A DNA stretch of 64,000 nucleotides from NCBI GenBank assembly GCA_947471745.1, contig CANJKZ010000013.1, forward strand, positions 1,178,001 to 1,242,000. The letters are read 5' to 3'. Below the pieces are notes generated by a model. That model made no database searches and had not been told where the DNA came from. It saw nothing but the letters and a program-made list of their open reading frames with translations. This DNA comes from Closterium sp. Naga37s-1 (Eukaryota; Streptophyta; Zygnematophyceae; Desmidiales; Closteriaceae). Positions 1 through 10,200 of the stretch are shown here, in pieces. The position numbers were made by a program, and so were the translations under genes. The first letter of the stretch is position 1. Each line of letters begins with the position of its first letter.

Positions 1-1
1 T

Positions 2-165
2 GGCGTGGCAGCCAAGTCGACTCAGGAGTGCCACTCGATGGAAGCCGAGGGCCGCTGCCACTCAGCCTACATCTGCCTTCCCCCATCTCCCTCCTCTCTC
101 CTCCCCCTTCATCACACGGCAGGGCGTGGTGGTGCTATCCATGTCAGACGTGCCGCTGGGCTTCC
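2..165 (+). repeat. Partial copies A and B of a NIP7 exon
   Basis: Positions 2-37 repeat the middle of the NIP7 exon found at 260-380 ([10 protein letters not shown], then divergence). Positions about 108-165 repeat its start, including the upstream cacacggcag acceptor and the residues [14 protein letters not shown], then diverge. The two copies are separated by C/T-rich intron-like sequence that itself recurs before the main exon. Neither copy encodes the whole exon, so they are best read as duplicated exon-intron boundary fragments inside an intron. Confidence 0.75.
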
Positions 166-259
166 ACGTGCCACCGCAACTCAAACCCCCAACTGCCCTC
201 CCACTTCTCCCCCTTCTCTCCCCCCTCCCCAACTCTCCTCCCCCTTCATCACACGGCAG

Positions 260-1169
260 GGCGTGGTGGTGCTATCCATGTCAGACGTGCCGCTGGGCTT
301 TGGCGTGGCAGCCAAGTCGACACAGGAGTGCCGGAAACTCGACCCCAACGCCATTGTTGTGTTCCACCAGGCCGACACAGGTGGGGCTCTGATTGCTTGC
401 TGCAGCAGGTGTAGGTGTTGATGTGAGAGTGAGAGGTCACTGCACCACACCGCACCACATTGCAGCCAAGTCCACACAGGAGTGCCGGAAACTCGACCCC
501 AACGCCATCGTTGTGTTCCACCAGGCCGACACAGGTGGGGCTCTGATTGCTTGCTAGCAGGTGCAGGCGTTGATGTAAGAGTGAGAGGTCACCGCACCAC
601 ACCGCACCATACCGCACCACACGGCAGCCAAGTCGGCACAGGAGTGCCGGAAACTCGACCCCAACGCCATCGTTGTCTTCCACGAGGCCGACACAGGTGG
701 GGCTCGTAGATACAGCCAAGTCCACACGTGACACACCTCACCACATTCCTGGTGGAGGTGAGGTGCACCTGGTGGAGGTGAGGTGCACCTGGTGGAGGTC
801 CAGCAGGTGCAGGTGGGGCTCATCGGGATCTCACAAGTGCAGCAAACACGATTTCACATTGAGGCGTTTGTTGATAAGAGGGAGAAGTCCCCGCACCACA
901 CCATACCACACCGCACCGCACCCCACTGCTGCGCTGCTGTGTGTATCACGTCAATTCTTGTCGCTGCTGTGCATGAATTTACAAGAATTGCATCCTGCTG
1001 CCCTGCGAACTCTTCCTCCCCCCCCCCCCCTCCCCTCCCCCTCAACCCCCCTACCCTGCCCACTCCCCCTTGCCTCACCTCGCACTCCGCATGTTTGCCG
1101 TTTCCTTCCACACCCCCATATCCACCAACTGTTGCAGGTGAATATCTTCGCATGGAGGATGAAATATAA
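260..1169 (+). CDS. NIP7: NIP7, 60S ribosome biogenesis factor (3' end, two exons)
   Basis: This is the C-terminal end of NIP7, a nucleolar factor for 27S pre-rRNA processing and 60S subunit assembly; the C-terminal half of the family is an RNA-binding PUA domain. Exon 260-380 follows a cag acceptor and encodes [20 protein letters not shown], then [20 protein letters not shown], ending at a gtgggg donor. The last exon, 1138-1169, follows gttgcag and encodes [10 protein letters not shown] and a TAA stop at 1167-1169; the split glycine codon (g|gt) joins in frame. The motif order matches NIP7 C-termini closely. The N-terminal exons lie before the window. Alternative versions of the first exon occur at 463-545 and 622-705. 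Confidence in the family is high; which exon copy is used is unknown. Confidence 0.88.
452..740 (+). repeat. Copies D and E of the NIP7 PUA exon
   Basis: Two more copies of the 3' two thirds of the NIP7 exon lie downstream of the main one. Copy D (about 463-545) keeps [20 protein letters not shown] and the QADTGG end after a ttgcag acceptor. Copy E (about 622-705) differs by a T to A and a Q to E change ([16 protein letters not shown]). A further fragment (cagccaagtccacac) is at 714-728. Both copies D and E are open in the NIP7 frame and keep a gtgggg donor, so they could act as alternative exons, but each lacks the exon's first 15 or so codons. Confidence 0.8.
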
Positions 1170-1854
1170 TCCTTCAGCTAGTCAGCGGACAGGAAATTCT
1201 CCACAGGCACGTGAATCGAAGTTGGGATGCTTTCTTTTCGTGAGACACAACTGTATTGATGTACTGTATCCCATAAAAGAGTGTATCTTCATGAGGTTCT
1301 GGAAGATTGCTGCAGGTGTGCTGAATGCTGTACCTGGCTCGTTACGCTAGTTGCAAAAGGTACGTTCGTATCTGCAGTGATTGTGCTATGTGTGCTTGGC
1401 AACACTAACTTCAAAGCACCATAGACATTAGTGCAGTATACAGTATAATCGTAGCAAATCCTGGGTTACCCTGCAAACACAAGCAGCAAAATATATGTAT
1501 TTACCCCCTACCACATAACGACATGATGTGTTTCAAGTTTACGTCTATCGGCAACTCATTATGTAGTGTACGTATATACTACATACTCGTACCGGAACTG
1601 ACTAGGACTATGACTACAAAGATGATGCTATATTGCATGTACAACCATCATGCCAGCCACCGTAACTATTTCCTAGAAGCACTACAGATAATAAAGATCC
1701 ATGGTTTATGTCCAATCCAAGCACAATAACATAAACAAGTTCTGTTTATTTCCACGTACAGACCTGCTCCATCATTCACCCGCCTTGCCAGGCGCAATTC
1801 TAGTCGGGCCGAGGCATGTCCTGACTCCCAGCATCAGAAACCACTTCACACTGA
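1170..1854. other. Intergenic spacer between convergent 3' ends
   Basis: NIP7 (+) stops at 1169 and starch synthase III (-) stops at 1855, so this 685-bp stretch must hold both 3' UTRs and their polyadenylation signals. It is more AT-rich than its surroundings. I see no convincing gene in it. Confidence 0.6.
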
Positions 1855-4800
1855 CTATTTCCGAGCACCATAATAGAGCTCGAGGTAGTCGAGAGCAGGG
1901 CGGTTCCATGTCCAGTCCTGCTCCATCACTCGCCTTGCCAGGCCCTGCCACCACTCCCTCCCATCGTACCACCCCGAGATTGCCCTGATGGGCATGGGGA
2001 GGGAGAGAGAGAGGGGGAGGGGAGGGGAATTGAAGTTGAGGTGCAACAAAGTGGCAATGAGGTGCAATGAGGCACATTGGGATGCCAAGGGCGAGCGTCG
2101 GCACTCCAGTCCAGTCCTGCTCCATCACCTGCCTCGCCAGCCCCTGCCTGCCACCATTCCTTCTCATCGTACTATCCCGAGATTGCCCTGATGGGCAGGG
2201 AGTGAGGAAAGGGGAAAACGAGGGGTGTACTTGCAACGAGGCGCCACTTGTGGGTGTGCTGCAACAGCATGCAATGGAATGTTTACAACCACTAGAACCG
2301 TACCCAAAAGAATACCACCCAGTCGACTCACAACCAACCAATAGAGTTCCACCTAATAGAATAACACCCATTTAAACCGCAATCACCTGTTGAGCGCATA
2401 GTCAACGCCAGCAGCATCGGCCCCTTCAAAGGAGAACCCATTGGGCTCCATGCCCCTCTCTGCTGCTCTCTGCATGTCCTCCTCACTATCCACGTCCATT
2501 ACTGTGTCTCTCAGGCCGCCTGTCTTCCGCACCACCGGTACCGCTCCGTACCGCATTGCAACCAGCTGGGTCAGCCCGCACGGCTCAAAGATGGAGGGGA
2601 CGAGAATCATGTCACTGGCTGCGTAGATCTGTGGGAGAAGGGAGAGAGGTGGGGGAGGGAGGGAAGTGAACTGGAGAGGGTTGGGGAGTGGGCGAGCTGG
2701 CGGGTGGCCAGACGAATTGTCGACGCATGGTCACACACACACGCAGCCTAACACCACACGCACCCATCAGGTGCACTCACCACATGCAACAATCAGGTGC
2801 ACTCACTACGCGGAGGTGAACTCACCAGGTGCGAGAGCGGCTCATCATAAGACAACCACAGCCGAGCCATGTCTCCATGCGACCGCCCTAAGTCCCTCGC
2901 CAGCGCCTCAAACTCGCCCTGCACGCGCCCATCGGGTGCCGACCCCAGCAGCACCACCTGCCCGCCCCTCTCCAACGTGCGCCACAGCGCGTGCTTGATG
3001 AGCGCACAGGCTCACACACACAGCCACACAGAGAGGCCTCAGATTACTCGCATCCACCGCGCACACACTCACCAGATGTGACAAGGGCTCGTCATAGGTC
3101 AGTCAGAGCCTGGCCATATCTCCATGCGACCGTCCCAGGTCTCTCGCCAGAGCCTCGAACTCGCCCTGCACGCGACCGTCAGGGGCCGACCCCAGCAGCA
3201 CCACCTGCCCGCCCCTCTCCAACGTGCGTCACACAGCGTGCTTGATGAGCGCACACAGGTACACACCACACGCACTCACCACACGCACTCACCACAAAGC
3301 AAGGCACTCACCAGGTGTGAAAGCGGCTCATCATAAGACAGCCAAAGACGTGCCATGTCTCCATGAGACCGCCCCAGATCCCTCGCCAGCGCCTCAAACT
3401 CGCCCTGCACGCGCCCATCGGGTGCCGACCCCAGCAGCACCACCTGCCCGCCCCTCTCCAATGTGCGCCACAGGGCATGCTTGATCAGCGCTATGCCCTT
3501 CTGCGCTGTCAGGCGCGTCACTATCCCCACCAGGGGCCGGTCCTCGTCTGGAGGGAAGGAGCGGAGGTTGAGGCGCGCGCGGAGCTCTGCCTTGGCTGCC
3601 TGCTTGCCCTCCACCACTTCGGCGGAAGAATATTTCATCTGGGGAGAGGGTAGGGATGGGGAAAACAAGAAACAAGGAGCAGGGGGAAGGCAAACAGCGC
3701 GTGCTTGATGAGCGCTATGCCCTTCTGCGCTGTCAGCCGCGTCACTATCCCCACCAGGGGCCGGTCCTCTGAAGGGGAGAAGGAGCGCAGGTTGAGGCGC
3801 GCGCGGAGCTCTGCTTTGGCTGCCTGCTTGCCCTCCACGACCTCTGCAGCGGAGTATTTCATATGGGGAGGGAGGGGGTGGGGATGGAAAAGATAGGGAA
3901 CAAGGAGCAGGGGAAGGGAGGGGAAGGGAAAGAGGGCGAGCTTGATGAGTGCCATGCCCTTCTGTGCTGTCAGCCGCGTCACTATCCCCATCAGGGGCCG
4001 GTCCTCTGAAGGGGCGAAGGAGCGCAGGTTGAGGCGCGCTCGGAGCTCTGATTCAGCATGAAGTAAAAGGCAAAGGGATGATCTCACGAATTCAAAGGGA
4101 TGATCTAAACGGCATGATAAGAACATCACCGGGGGCATTGCATGAAATGGGGCACCGCAGCACTCACCAGGAGGAAGGGGTCCCCCATGGGGTCCAGCGG
4201 TCAGGGTCGATGCCATTCAGAATGCCTGAAACTTTGAGTCGACTGAAAAGGCATTGCATCAACTGGCACAGCAGCACTCACCGGGAGGAAGGGGTCCCCC
4301 ATGGGGTCCCAGAGGTCAGGGTCGATGCCATTCAGAATGCCGTGGAACTTCGCCCTGTGCGCCGCCACTGCTGCATGCCCACTGACCTCCGCTGCATATG
4401 TGGGGGATACCTGGTGTGGGTGGGGAGGGGTTGTGAAGGCCGGGGAGAGAGAGGAAACGAGGAGAGGGGAATGGAATGAGAAGATGGTTCGCCCTGTGTG
4501 CCGCCACTGCTGCATGCCCACTGACCTCCGCCGCGTATGTGGGGGATACCTGAGAGGGAAAGGAAGAGGGAGGGGTGTTGGCGGTTACGGGGAATTGAGT
4601 CAAAATCCATCCATAGCCCACCGCACTCATGCATTGCCCCCTTCTTTAGAGTCGCATTCCCCACACATTCCCAGCGCCACACATTCACAACAGCACCACA
4701 CACGCATGGTCTGCAGTACACTCACGGTGGTGGCTATGTTGCAGGCAGCCATGGCTCGTCCAATCATGTCCTGGCCAAACTCGAGGCTGTGAATGGTGAA

Positions 4801-7800
4801 CACCGTGCGCGCATTGCCCCCTCAGTCAGTACGGTCACATTCCCCACCCAGCGTTGCTCACCAGTCCACATGAACACACACACTGCACAGAGCACACAGC
4901 ACTCACAGTGGTGGCCATGTCGCATGCTGCCATGGCGCGGCCGATCATGTCCTGCCCGAACTCGAGGTTGTGAATCGTGAACACCGTGCGTGCGTTGGCC
5001 CACTCAATGCAGTCACATTCCTTACAAGCACGCCCAGCGGTCCACACACACACATATAGTAGTGAGCACTCACAGTGGTAGCCATGTCGCAGGCAGCCAT
5101 GGCGCGGCCAATCATGTCCTGGCCAAACTCCAGGTTGTGGATTGTGAACACCGTGCGCGCGTTGCCCCCTCCATACCCGCTGTACTGCTCCCTCTGTAGC
5201 CACGCCACCGACGCTGACGACCAGTCGTGGCAATGCAGGAGGTCCTGAGAAAGGAGGGATAAGAAGGGGAAGAGGAGGATGTTTGGATCCACAGCAGTAA
5301 GAGGTTGTGACAAGAGGGAGAAAGAGAGAAAGAGGGGAGAGAAAGAAGGTACTGCAACGAGCCGCCCATATGTTGTTCAGTGCATGCTGCGAGTGGCCTG
5401 CTTGCAGCAGGAACTCAAGGGCTGCGTGGCAAAGGGTTTGAGAACTCTCAAGACCACCCTACTGGGGGGGAGCAGCCTATGTGCCATGGGGTGTGGGGCG
5501 TACCGGGTAACCACCCGCGTGCAGCAGGAAGCTGCGTGGCAGGGGCTTTTGAGAGCTTGCAAAATCACATCACCCTAAAGGGAAGCAGCCTGTGAGCCAT
5601 GGGGTGTGGGACGTACCGGGGAGCGGCCCGTCTGCAGCAGGAACTCGAGGGCCGCGTGGCAGAAGGTGCCGAAGCGGGCAGCGTCGTCCTTGCGGCCGTA
5701 GATGCACCCCACCCAGAACAGCCTGCTCGGGGGAAGACGGAGTGGGGGGAAGGAAGAACGCGGAGAGAAGGGGAGTGTCTTTGTTTGCAGTACAAACTCA
5801 ACGACTGCATGGCTGAAGGTGCCGAAGCGGGCAGCGTCGTCCTTGCGGCCGTAGATGCACCCAACCCAGAACAACCTGCACGCGTGCAGACAGGGTTGGG
5901 AGGGATGCGCAGGAAACAAAACAAAATAATAAAAGAAAGAAAAAATCGCATGAGATCTGTAAAGGGCAGAATTGAAATAGTGCATCCTTTGTATGACCAA
6001 TCGAAGATGCAAGGGAAACGGTATGACTCAACCCCCCGCTCAGGCTGCGAAGCATGGGGATGCCTCACTCACACACCTTGGCTCTGAAGCCCAATAAGAC
6101 AAGCTGCGACTCACCCGCTCTCTGGCACTAGGGAATGCACCGGGATGCCACAGCCACAAAGCAGGAAGGGGAATCTTAGACGGCCAGACAGCGACCCACC
6201 TGCTGTGTGGCTTCAGGAAGTGCACGGGGACGCCTCACCCTTCCATGTAGCTCAAAAAGGGAGCTACAAACGCACTCACCCGCTGTCTGGCTCCAGGAAG
6301 TGCACTGGAATTCCCTCCACCCGGCCGTGCCACAGCAGCCAGCAAGAGAGAGAGGGGATCCCAGTCGATCAGACGAAGCTTTTGAGGCACACAAGGGGAG
6401 CTACACACGCACTCACCCGCTGTCTGGCTCGAGGAAGTGCACGGGGACACCCTCCACACGGCCGTGCCACATCACATCAGCCAGCAAGTCAGGAAGGGGA
6501 ATCCCAGATGACCACACAACGACCCACCTGCTGTGTAGCTCAGACAGGGAGTTATGCACTCACCCGCTGTCTGGCTCAAGGAAGTGAACGGGAATGCCCT
6601 CCACACGGCCGTGCCACAGCAGCCACCGCGTGCCGCCCCACAGGAAATCGCCCCTCGCCTCCAGCCCTTGCACCTGCGGGTGTGAGACAGGACAGGACAG
6701 GACAGGACAGCACGGGGATGTGGGATGATCAGGATTCTGAGACCCCCACGGGAAGGAGTTTGAGAGTTCAAAGTCTCGACTCAACTGATCATGCTTGAGG
6801 CAGTCGTATCGTATTCCAGCAGCAAGCATGTCCAGTTCCCTTGGGTGGTCCCTTGGGAAGTTCCCTTGGAAGGAGTCCTCCTCCACCCGGTGGCCCAGCT
6901 CCCTTGGGTGGTTGGTCTGAAATAAAGCATATCGTCTCAAACCATAAGCTCATGCCATCTCACGAAACCCCTACCTTAGCACCTCAAGCCACTCACTCGC
7001 CTGGTCGTATTTGAGGCAGAGCCACCTCCATGCGGTGGCCCAGCTCCATTGGGGCTCAAGCCCCACATGGAGGGAGCTGCTTCTGAGAACTCTCAGAAGC
7101 GACTCCAAAGCCTACAACCGTCGACTCACCTGGTCATACTTGAGGCAATCGTATTTGGGCAGCACCACCTCCACGCGGTGCCCCAGCTCAATCGTGGCTC
7201 GCGACAGCGACGTCACCACGTCGCCCAGCCCCCCAACCTGGTACAGACAGAGGGATGGCAGCGAGCAGCAGAACTCTAGCAGACGGAGTATTTTACAGAA
7301 CCCTACGCGAATCAGCTAGGATTTTACTACAACTGTTTTCTCCTTTGCTAAACCTTCTCCTTAGAAACTGCTGCTCGCTGGAATGTCTGAACATACGTCG
7401 CCCAGCCCCCCAACATGGTACAGACAGAGGGATGGCACGGAGGGATGGCACGGAGGGATGGCACGGAGGGATGGCACGGAGGGATGGCACGGAGGGATGG
7501 CACGGAGGGATGGCACGGAGGGATGGCACGGAGGGATGGCACGGAGGGATGGCACGGAGGGATGGCACGGAGGGATGGCACGGAGGGATGGCACGGAGGG
7601 ATGGCACGGAGGGATGGCACGGAGGGATGGCACGGAGGGATGGCACGGAGGGATGGTACGGAGGGATGGCACGGAGGGATGGCACGGAGGGATGGCATGG
7701 AGGACAGACAGAGGTAGATTGGTTTGTGTGTCAGACAACTTGAAAGTCCCTTGTGGCTCGCGACAGACAAGTCACCACGTCGCCCAGCGCCCCAACCTGG

Positions 7801-8401
7801 TGACACGGAGGGATGGCACGGAGAGGCGATGGCATGGGGGCATGAGGGCATATCATATGGGTGTCTGACCGTGCGCTCCTAACCATTTTTACAACACCTC
7901 ATCAAAAGCTCCCCCTCCCATCTCTCCCTACCAAGGTCTACTTCCTCTTCCCCTCCCCCTCACCTTGGCAACGGGTGCCATCTCGAGAGCAACATGCACG
8001 ATGTAGAGAGGCGCCTCCCTCGCAGTGCTGCCAGTCACAGGCACGTGGTAGTCCAGCCCCCCGGTTGTCGTACGCTGCTGTAGAGGGATCGCTGCTGTCC
8101 ATGGTATGGTAGTCACAACCCCCCCTTCCCGCCACCCCACCGAACCCCGCCTTCCCCTCCCTCCCTCCCTCCCTCCCTCCCTCCCTCCCTCCCTCAATCC
8201 CACCCACCCCACCCCATCTCCCCTCCGTCTCACCTTGGCAACGGGTGCCATCTCGAGAGCAACATGCACGATGTAGAGAGGCGGCTCCCTCGCAGTGCTG
8301 CCAGTCACAGGCACGTGGTAGTCCAGCCCTCCCCGGCTGTCATACGTGGCCGTGGTGGGGTCGCTGCTGTCCATGAAGACCAGGTCCATTATGTACGCAT
8401 C
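1855..8401 (-). CDS. SS3: Starch synthase III, GT5 catalytic part (9 exons)
   Basis: This part encodes the glycosyltransferase-5 domain that adds ADP-glucose to alpha-1,4-glucan in plastids. Best exon copies, 5' to 3': 8234-8401, 7130-7237, 6564-6673, 5617-5722, 5074-5244, 4282-4410, 3312-3638, 2387-2628, 1855-1984. All have GT-AG borders, and the phases I checked agree. The first exon ends in the second half of a CBM53 module and the start of GT5 ([15 protein letters not shown]); the KxGG ADP-glucose motif is split over the junction to [14 protein letters not shown]. Later landmarks are [60 protein letters not shown], the second loop VVRKTGGL, and the end [12 protein letters not shown] with TAG at 1855-1857. 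The region upstream is inverted (8631-10500), so the gene as assembled cannot give a full-length product. Confidence 0.9.
2085..2195 (-). repeat. Degenerate copy of the last SS3 exon
   Basis: This is a second copy of the final exon (compare 1855-1984), including its catcag acceptor. It reads AISG, then a stop where the real exon has Trp (tag for tgg), then YDEKEWWQ, and goes out of frame with a different 3' end. Splicing into it would truncate the enzyme before its C-terminal tail. Confidence 0.75.
2787..3250 (-). repeat. Two partial copies of the SS3 exon at 3312-3638 (3' half)
   Basis: Copy one (about 2822-2975) and copy two (about 3070-3240) both repeat the 3' half of exon 7 with its donor, from [15 protein letters not shown] to [10 protein letters not shown]; copy two has several substitutions. 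They lie between exon 7 and exon 8, each followed by the same short CA-rich tract. Copy one is open across the repeated part. Neither has a clear acceptor of its own. Confidence 0.75.
3690..4062 (-). repeat. Two copies of the SS3 exon at 3312-3638 (5' half)
   Basis: Two copies of the first half of exon 7 lie upstream of it in gene order. Positions about 3700-3860 read [20 protein letters not shown], then [20 protein letters not shown] and onward through the IALIKHAL region; about 3945-4055 repeat [19 protein letters not shown] to MALIKLAL. The first keeps the acceptor region and start; the second begins part way in. Both stay open in frame through the repeated part. Confidence 0.75.
4140..4562 (-). 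repeat. Partial copies flanking SS3 exon 6
   Basis: The intact exon 6 is 4282-4410. On its 3' side, 4150-4225 repeats its end (GILNGIDPD, then a frame change) with the ctcaccagg donor area. On its 5' side, 4485-4555 repeats its start with the acceptor ([20 protein letters not shown]) and then diverges. So the copy downstream is 3'-biased and the copy upstream is 5'-biased, a pattern seen at other exons here. Confidence 0.7.
4715..5030 (-). repeat. Two partial copies of SS3 exon 5 (3' half)
   Basis: Exon 5 is 5074-5244. Two further copies of its 3' half lie downstream in gene order: about 4905-4997 ([20 protein letters not shown], with the same ATT|gtgagt donor type) and about 4722-4815 (a more diverged version of the same segment). 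Each is followed by similar CA-rich intron sequence, which shows that exon and intron were copied together. Confidence 0.75.
5385..5885 (-). repeat. Partial and near-complete copies of SS3 exon 4
   Basis: Exon 4 (5617-5722) encodes [20 protein letters not shown] and on to the gtacgtccc donor. A nearly complete second copy with an acceptor lies at about 5785-5876 ([20 protein letters not shown], then [10 protein letters not shown]). Two 3'-end fragments with the donor lie at about 5390-5515 and 5520-5610. That makes four versions of one exon boundary. Confidence 0.75.
6190..6480 (-). repeat. Three partial copies of SS3 exon 3 (donor end)
   Basis: Exon 3 is 6564-6673. Its 3' half plus donor recurs at about 6412-6475 ([17 protein letters not shown]), about 6276-6345 ([19 protein letters not shown]) and, more diverged, about 6195-6245. 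The first two match the exon almost codon for codon, and their ctcaccc donor contexts are the same. Confidence 0.8.
6775..7425 (-). repeat. Partial copies of SS3 exon 2 ends
   Basis: Exon 2 is 7130-7237, between KxGG and YDQ. Copies of its 3' end lie at about 6780-6800 (RYDCLKHDQ), 6880-6915 (PRELGHRV) and 7003-7060 (CLKYDQ with a shifted GHR region). A copy of its 5' end with acceptor is at about 7395-7425, directly next to the 13-bp array; another is at about 7748-7800. Confidence 0.65.
7428..7700. repeat. 13-bp minisatellite, 21 units
   Basis: The unit agggatggcacgg is repeated 21 times without gaps (273 bp); one unit has tacgg and the last has catgg. It begins directly at the acceptor end of a partial copy of the KxGG-coding exon, whose gagggatgg flank also follows the true exon at 7250. 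It is therefore likely to have grown from intron sequence next to a duplicated exon boundary. As 13 is not a multiple of 3, every strand and frame stays open through the array; this is a property of the repeat and not evidence of coding. Confidence 0.95.
7964..8110 (-). repeat. Frameshifted copy of SS3 exon 1 of the GT5 part
   Basis: This is a near-complete copy of exon 8234-8401, with the same donor and the same [15 protein letters not shown] end. It lacks two bases in the glycine stretch before [10 protein letters not shown], which puts its upstream part ([15 protein letters not shown]) out of frame with the rest. A third, short version (PPGAYIMDMVFTATY) is at about 8490-8540. Confidence 0.8.
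8155..8195. repeat. (CCCT)n tetranucleotide run
   Basis: About ten CCTC/CCCT units lie in the intron between two copies of the same exon. On the gene's coding strand this is a purine-rich GGGA run, unusual here because most introns are pyrimidine-rich on that strand. Confidence 0.9.
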
Positions 8402-9229
8402 CTGAGGCACAGGGACTGGCAGGCGGGTAGAAACAGGCACACAGTAGTACACAGTGAATGAACAGGCACACAGGCACACAGACACACAGGTACGTTGCCG
8501 TGAACACCATATCCATTATGTACGCGCCCGGAGGCACGGGACTTGACGGGTGGATGGGAGTGTGGACTTAAGGGATGTGAAGTTGTGTAGGCATGCAGGC
8601 ACACAGTGACCCTGCAGCAACGCTCACCTTGAGCCACAGAAGCAGAGGGAGGCGGAGGAGAGGGCAGCGGAGGAGGCGGAGAGGGAGCGGAAGGCAGAGG
8701 AGGAGAGGAGGGCCGCCCTGCTGCGAGCCCAGCAGGAGGAGGAACGGGCGACGGCCCGAGCCGTGGCTGATGAGGCTCGGCAGAGGCTCGGGCCGATCTG
8801 GGAGAGTGCAGGGGCGGGAGAGGAAGGGGTGTGGCGCGTGGAGGTGAAAGAAGGGGCGGAATGGGGAGGGAAGGTGGCAGTGGAAGGAGGGGGAGTTGAG
8901 AGGGGGGTGGTGGTGAGGGTGGAGTATAATAGGGCGGGTAGGCCTTTGGCAGGGGCGGGGGAGGTGTGGCTGCACGCAGGGGTGAATGGGTGGCAGGGCG
9001 GCGTTACTGTTGTGGAGAAACTGGAGCGTGCTACTAACGAGGATGGTGACTGGTGGGCTGTGGAAGGTGCGTGGAAAATTGTGGACATTGGGGTACAGAC
9101 AGACAGAAGTCACTAGATGCATGCATGCCAAGATAGTGAGAACTCAGTGGGTCGATTGCCTGCCTGCCTGCCTGCCTGCCCCTGCCCCATATGCACTCGC
9201 TTCCCTCGATCCACCTCTCCTTCTTTCCC

Positions 9230-9515
9230 TATCCCGCCGATGCAGTCAATCTGCCCCACGACGCAGTGCCGCACAACTGGGTGCTTGCAGATGGGCCAGT
9301 GGAGAAAGCGGGAGTGTGGGACAACAACAGCCAGCAGGACTCCTCCACCTGAACTAATCCGATGAACCGTCCCAACCTCCTGCCTCTTTCTCCCCTCTCC
9401 TCCTTCCCCCTTCTCCTCGGGCATCCTCCTCCTTTCTCCTTCAACTGGGAGTTTGCGGATGGGCTGTCGAGAAAAGCAGGAGTGTGGGACAACAACAACA
9501 GCAAGACCTTGCCTT
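9230..9515 (+). repeat. Two partial copies of the CBM53 exon at 9554-9768
   Basis: About 9242-9350 repeats the exon with its cgatgcag acceptor (VNLPHDAVPHNWVLADGPVE and KAGVWDNNSQQD), then runs out of frame. About 9445-9510 repeats only the middle (WEFADGLSRKAGVWDNNN). Both have the DNN end of the CBM53 module. Confidence 0.75.
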
Positions 9516-9784
9516 CTGTTACCCTCTCCCTCCTTCCCTATCCCTCGATGCAGTCACTCTACCCCAAGATGCAGTGGCGCTCAACTGGGTGTTTGCAGAC
9601 GGGCCGGTGGGGAAAGCGGGCGCGTGGGACAACAACAGCCGGCGGGACTTTGCTGGGCGGATTGGAGGCGCGGAGATGATTGAGGCCCTGTTTGAAGGCA
9701 TGGGGGCGGAGTGCTTGCAACGACTGGAGAAAGAGAGGGAGGAGCGGGAGGCAAAAGAGGCTGATGAGGTGAGTGAAAAGAGGG

Positions 9785-10200
9785 TTTTAGGGTGGGTAAT
9801 GGTGGAGCGGATTGAGGCTCTGTTTGTGGGCATGGAGCTGGAGTGCCTGCTGCGACTGGAGGAGGAGAGGGAGGACAGGGACGAGAAAGAGGCTGAGGAG
9901 GTGAGTGGAGAGAGAAGGGCTTGGGGGCCGTTCAGGGCTTTGGGGCGGGGTATTGTAGAGAAAATCGAGGCTCGGGTTGAGGGCATGAGGGAGGAGTGTT
10001 TTCATTTCAACAACTGGAGCAGGAGAGGGAAGAGCGGCATGCAAAGGAGGCTGAGGAGGTGAGGGGAGAGGGGAGTTTGGGGTGGGGAAGTGAGGCTCTT
10101 GTTGAGGGGATGCAGGAAGAGTGCTTGCAACGACTGGAACAGGAGAAGGCGGAGAGGGATGCAAAGGAGGCTGAGGATCTGCATAGAGCGTTCCATAGTA
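9785..10200 (+). repeat. Three extra copies of a charged-helix exon segment
   Basis: The helix IEALFEGMGAECLQRLEKER at 9680-9768 is followed by three related copies: about 9808-9900 (IEALFVGMELECLLRLEEER), about 9960-10060 (IEARVEGMREEC, then a frame change, and later EREERHAKEAEEV) and about 10096-10190 (EALVEGMQEECLQRLEQEKA). Three end with a gag|gtgag donor. The differences are mostly conservative substitutions in frame, so this set is the best candidate here for alternative exons under selection. Confidence 0.75.

Noticed and set aside
7255..7868. Long open frames in all six frames
   Set aside because: They are produced by the 13-bp repeat, which has no stop in any frame; no flanking coding sequence continues them.
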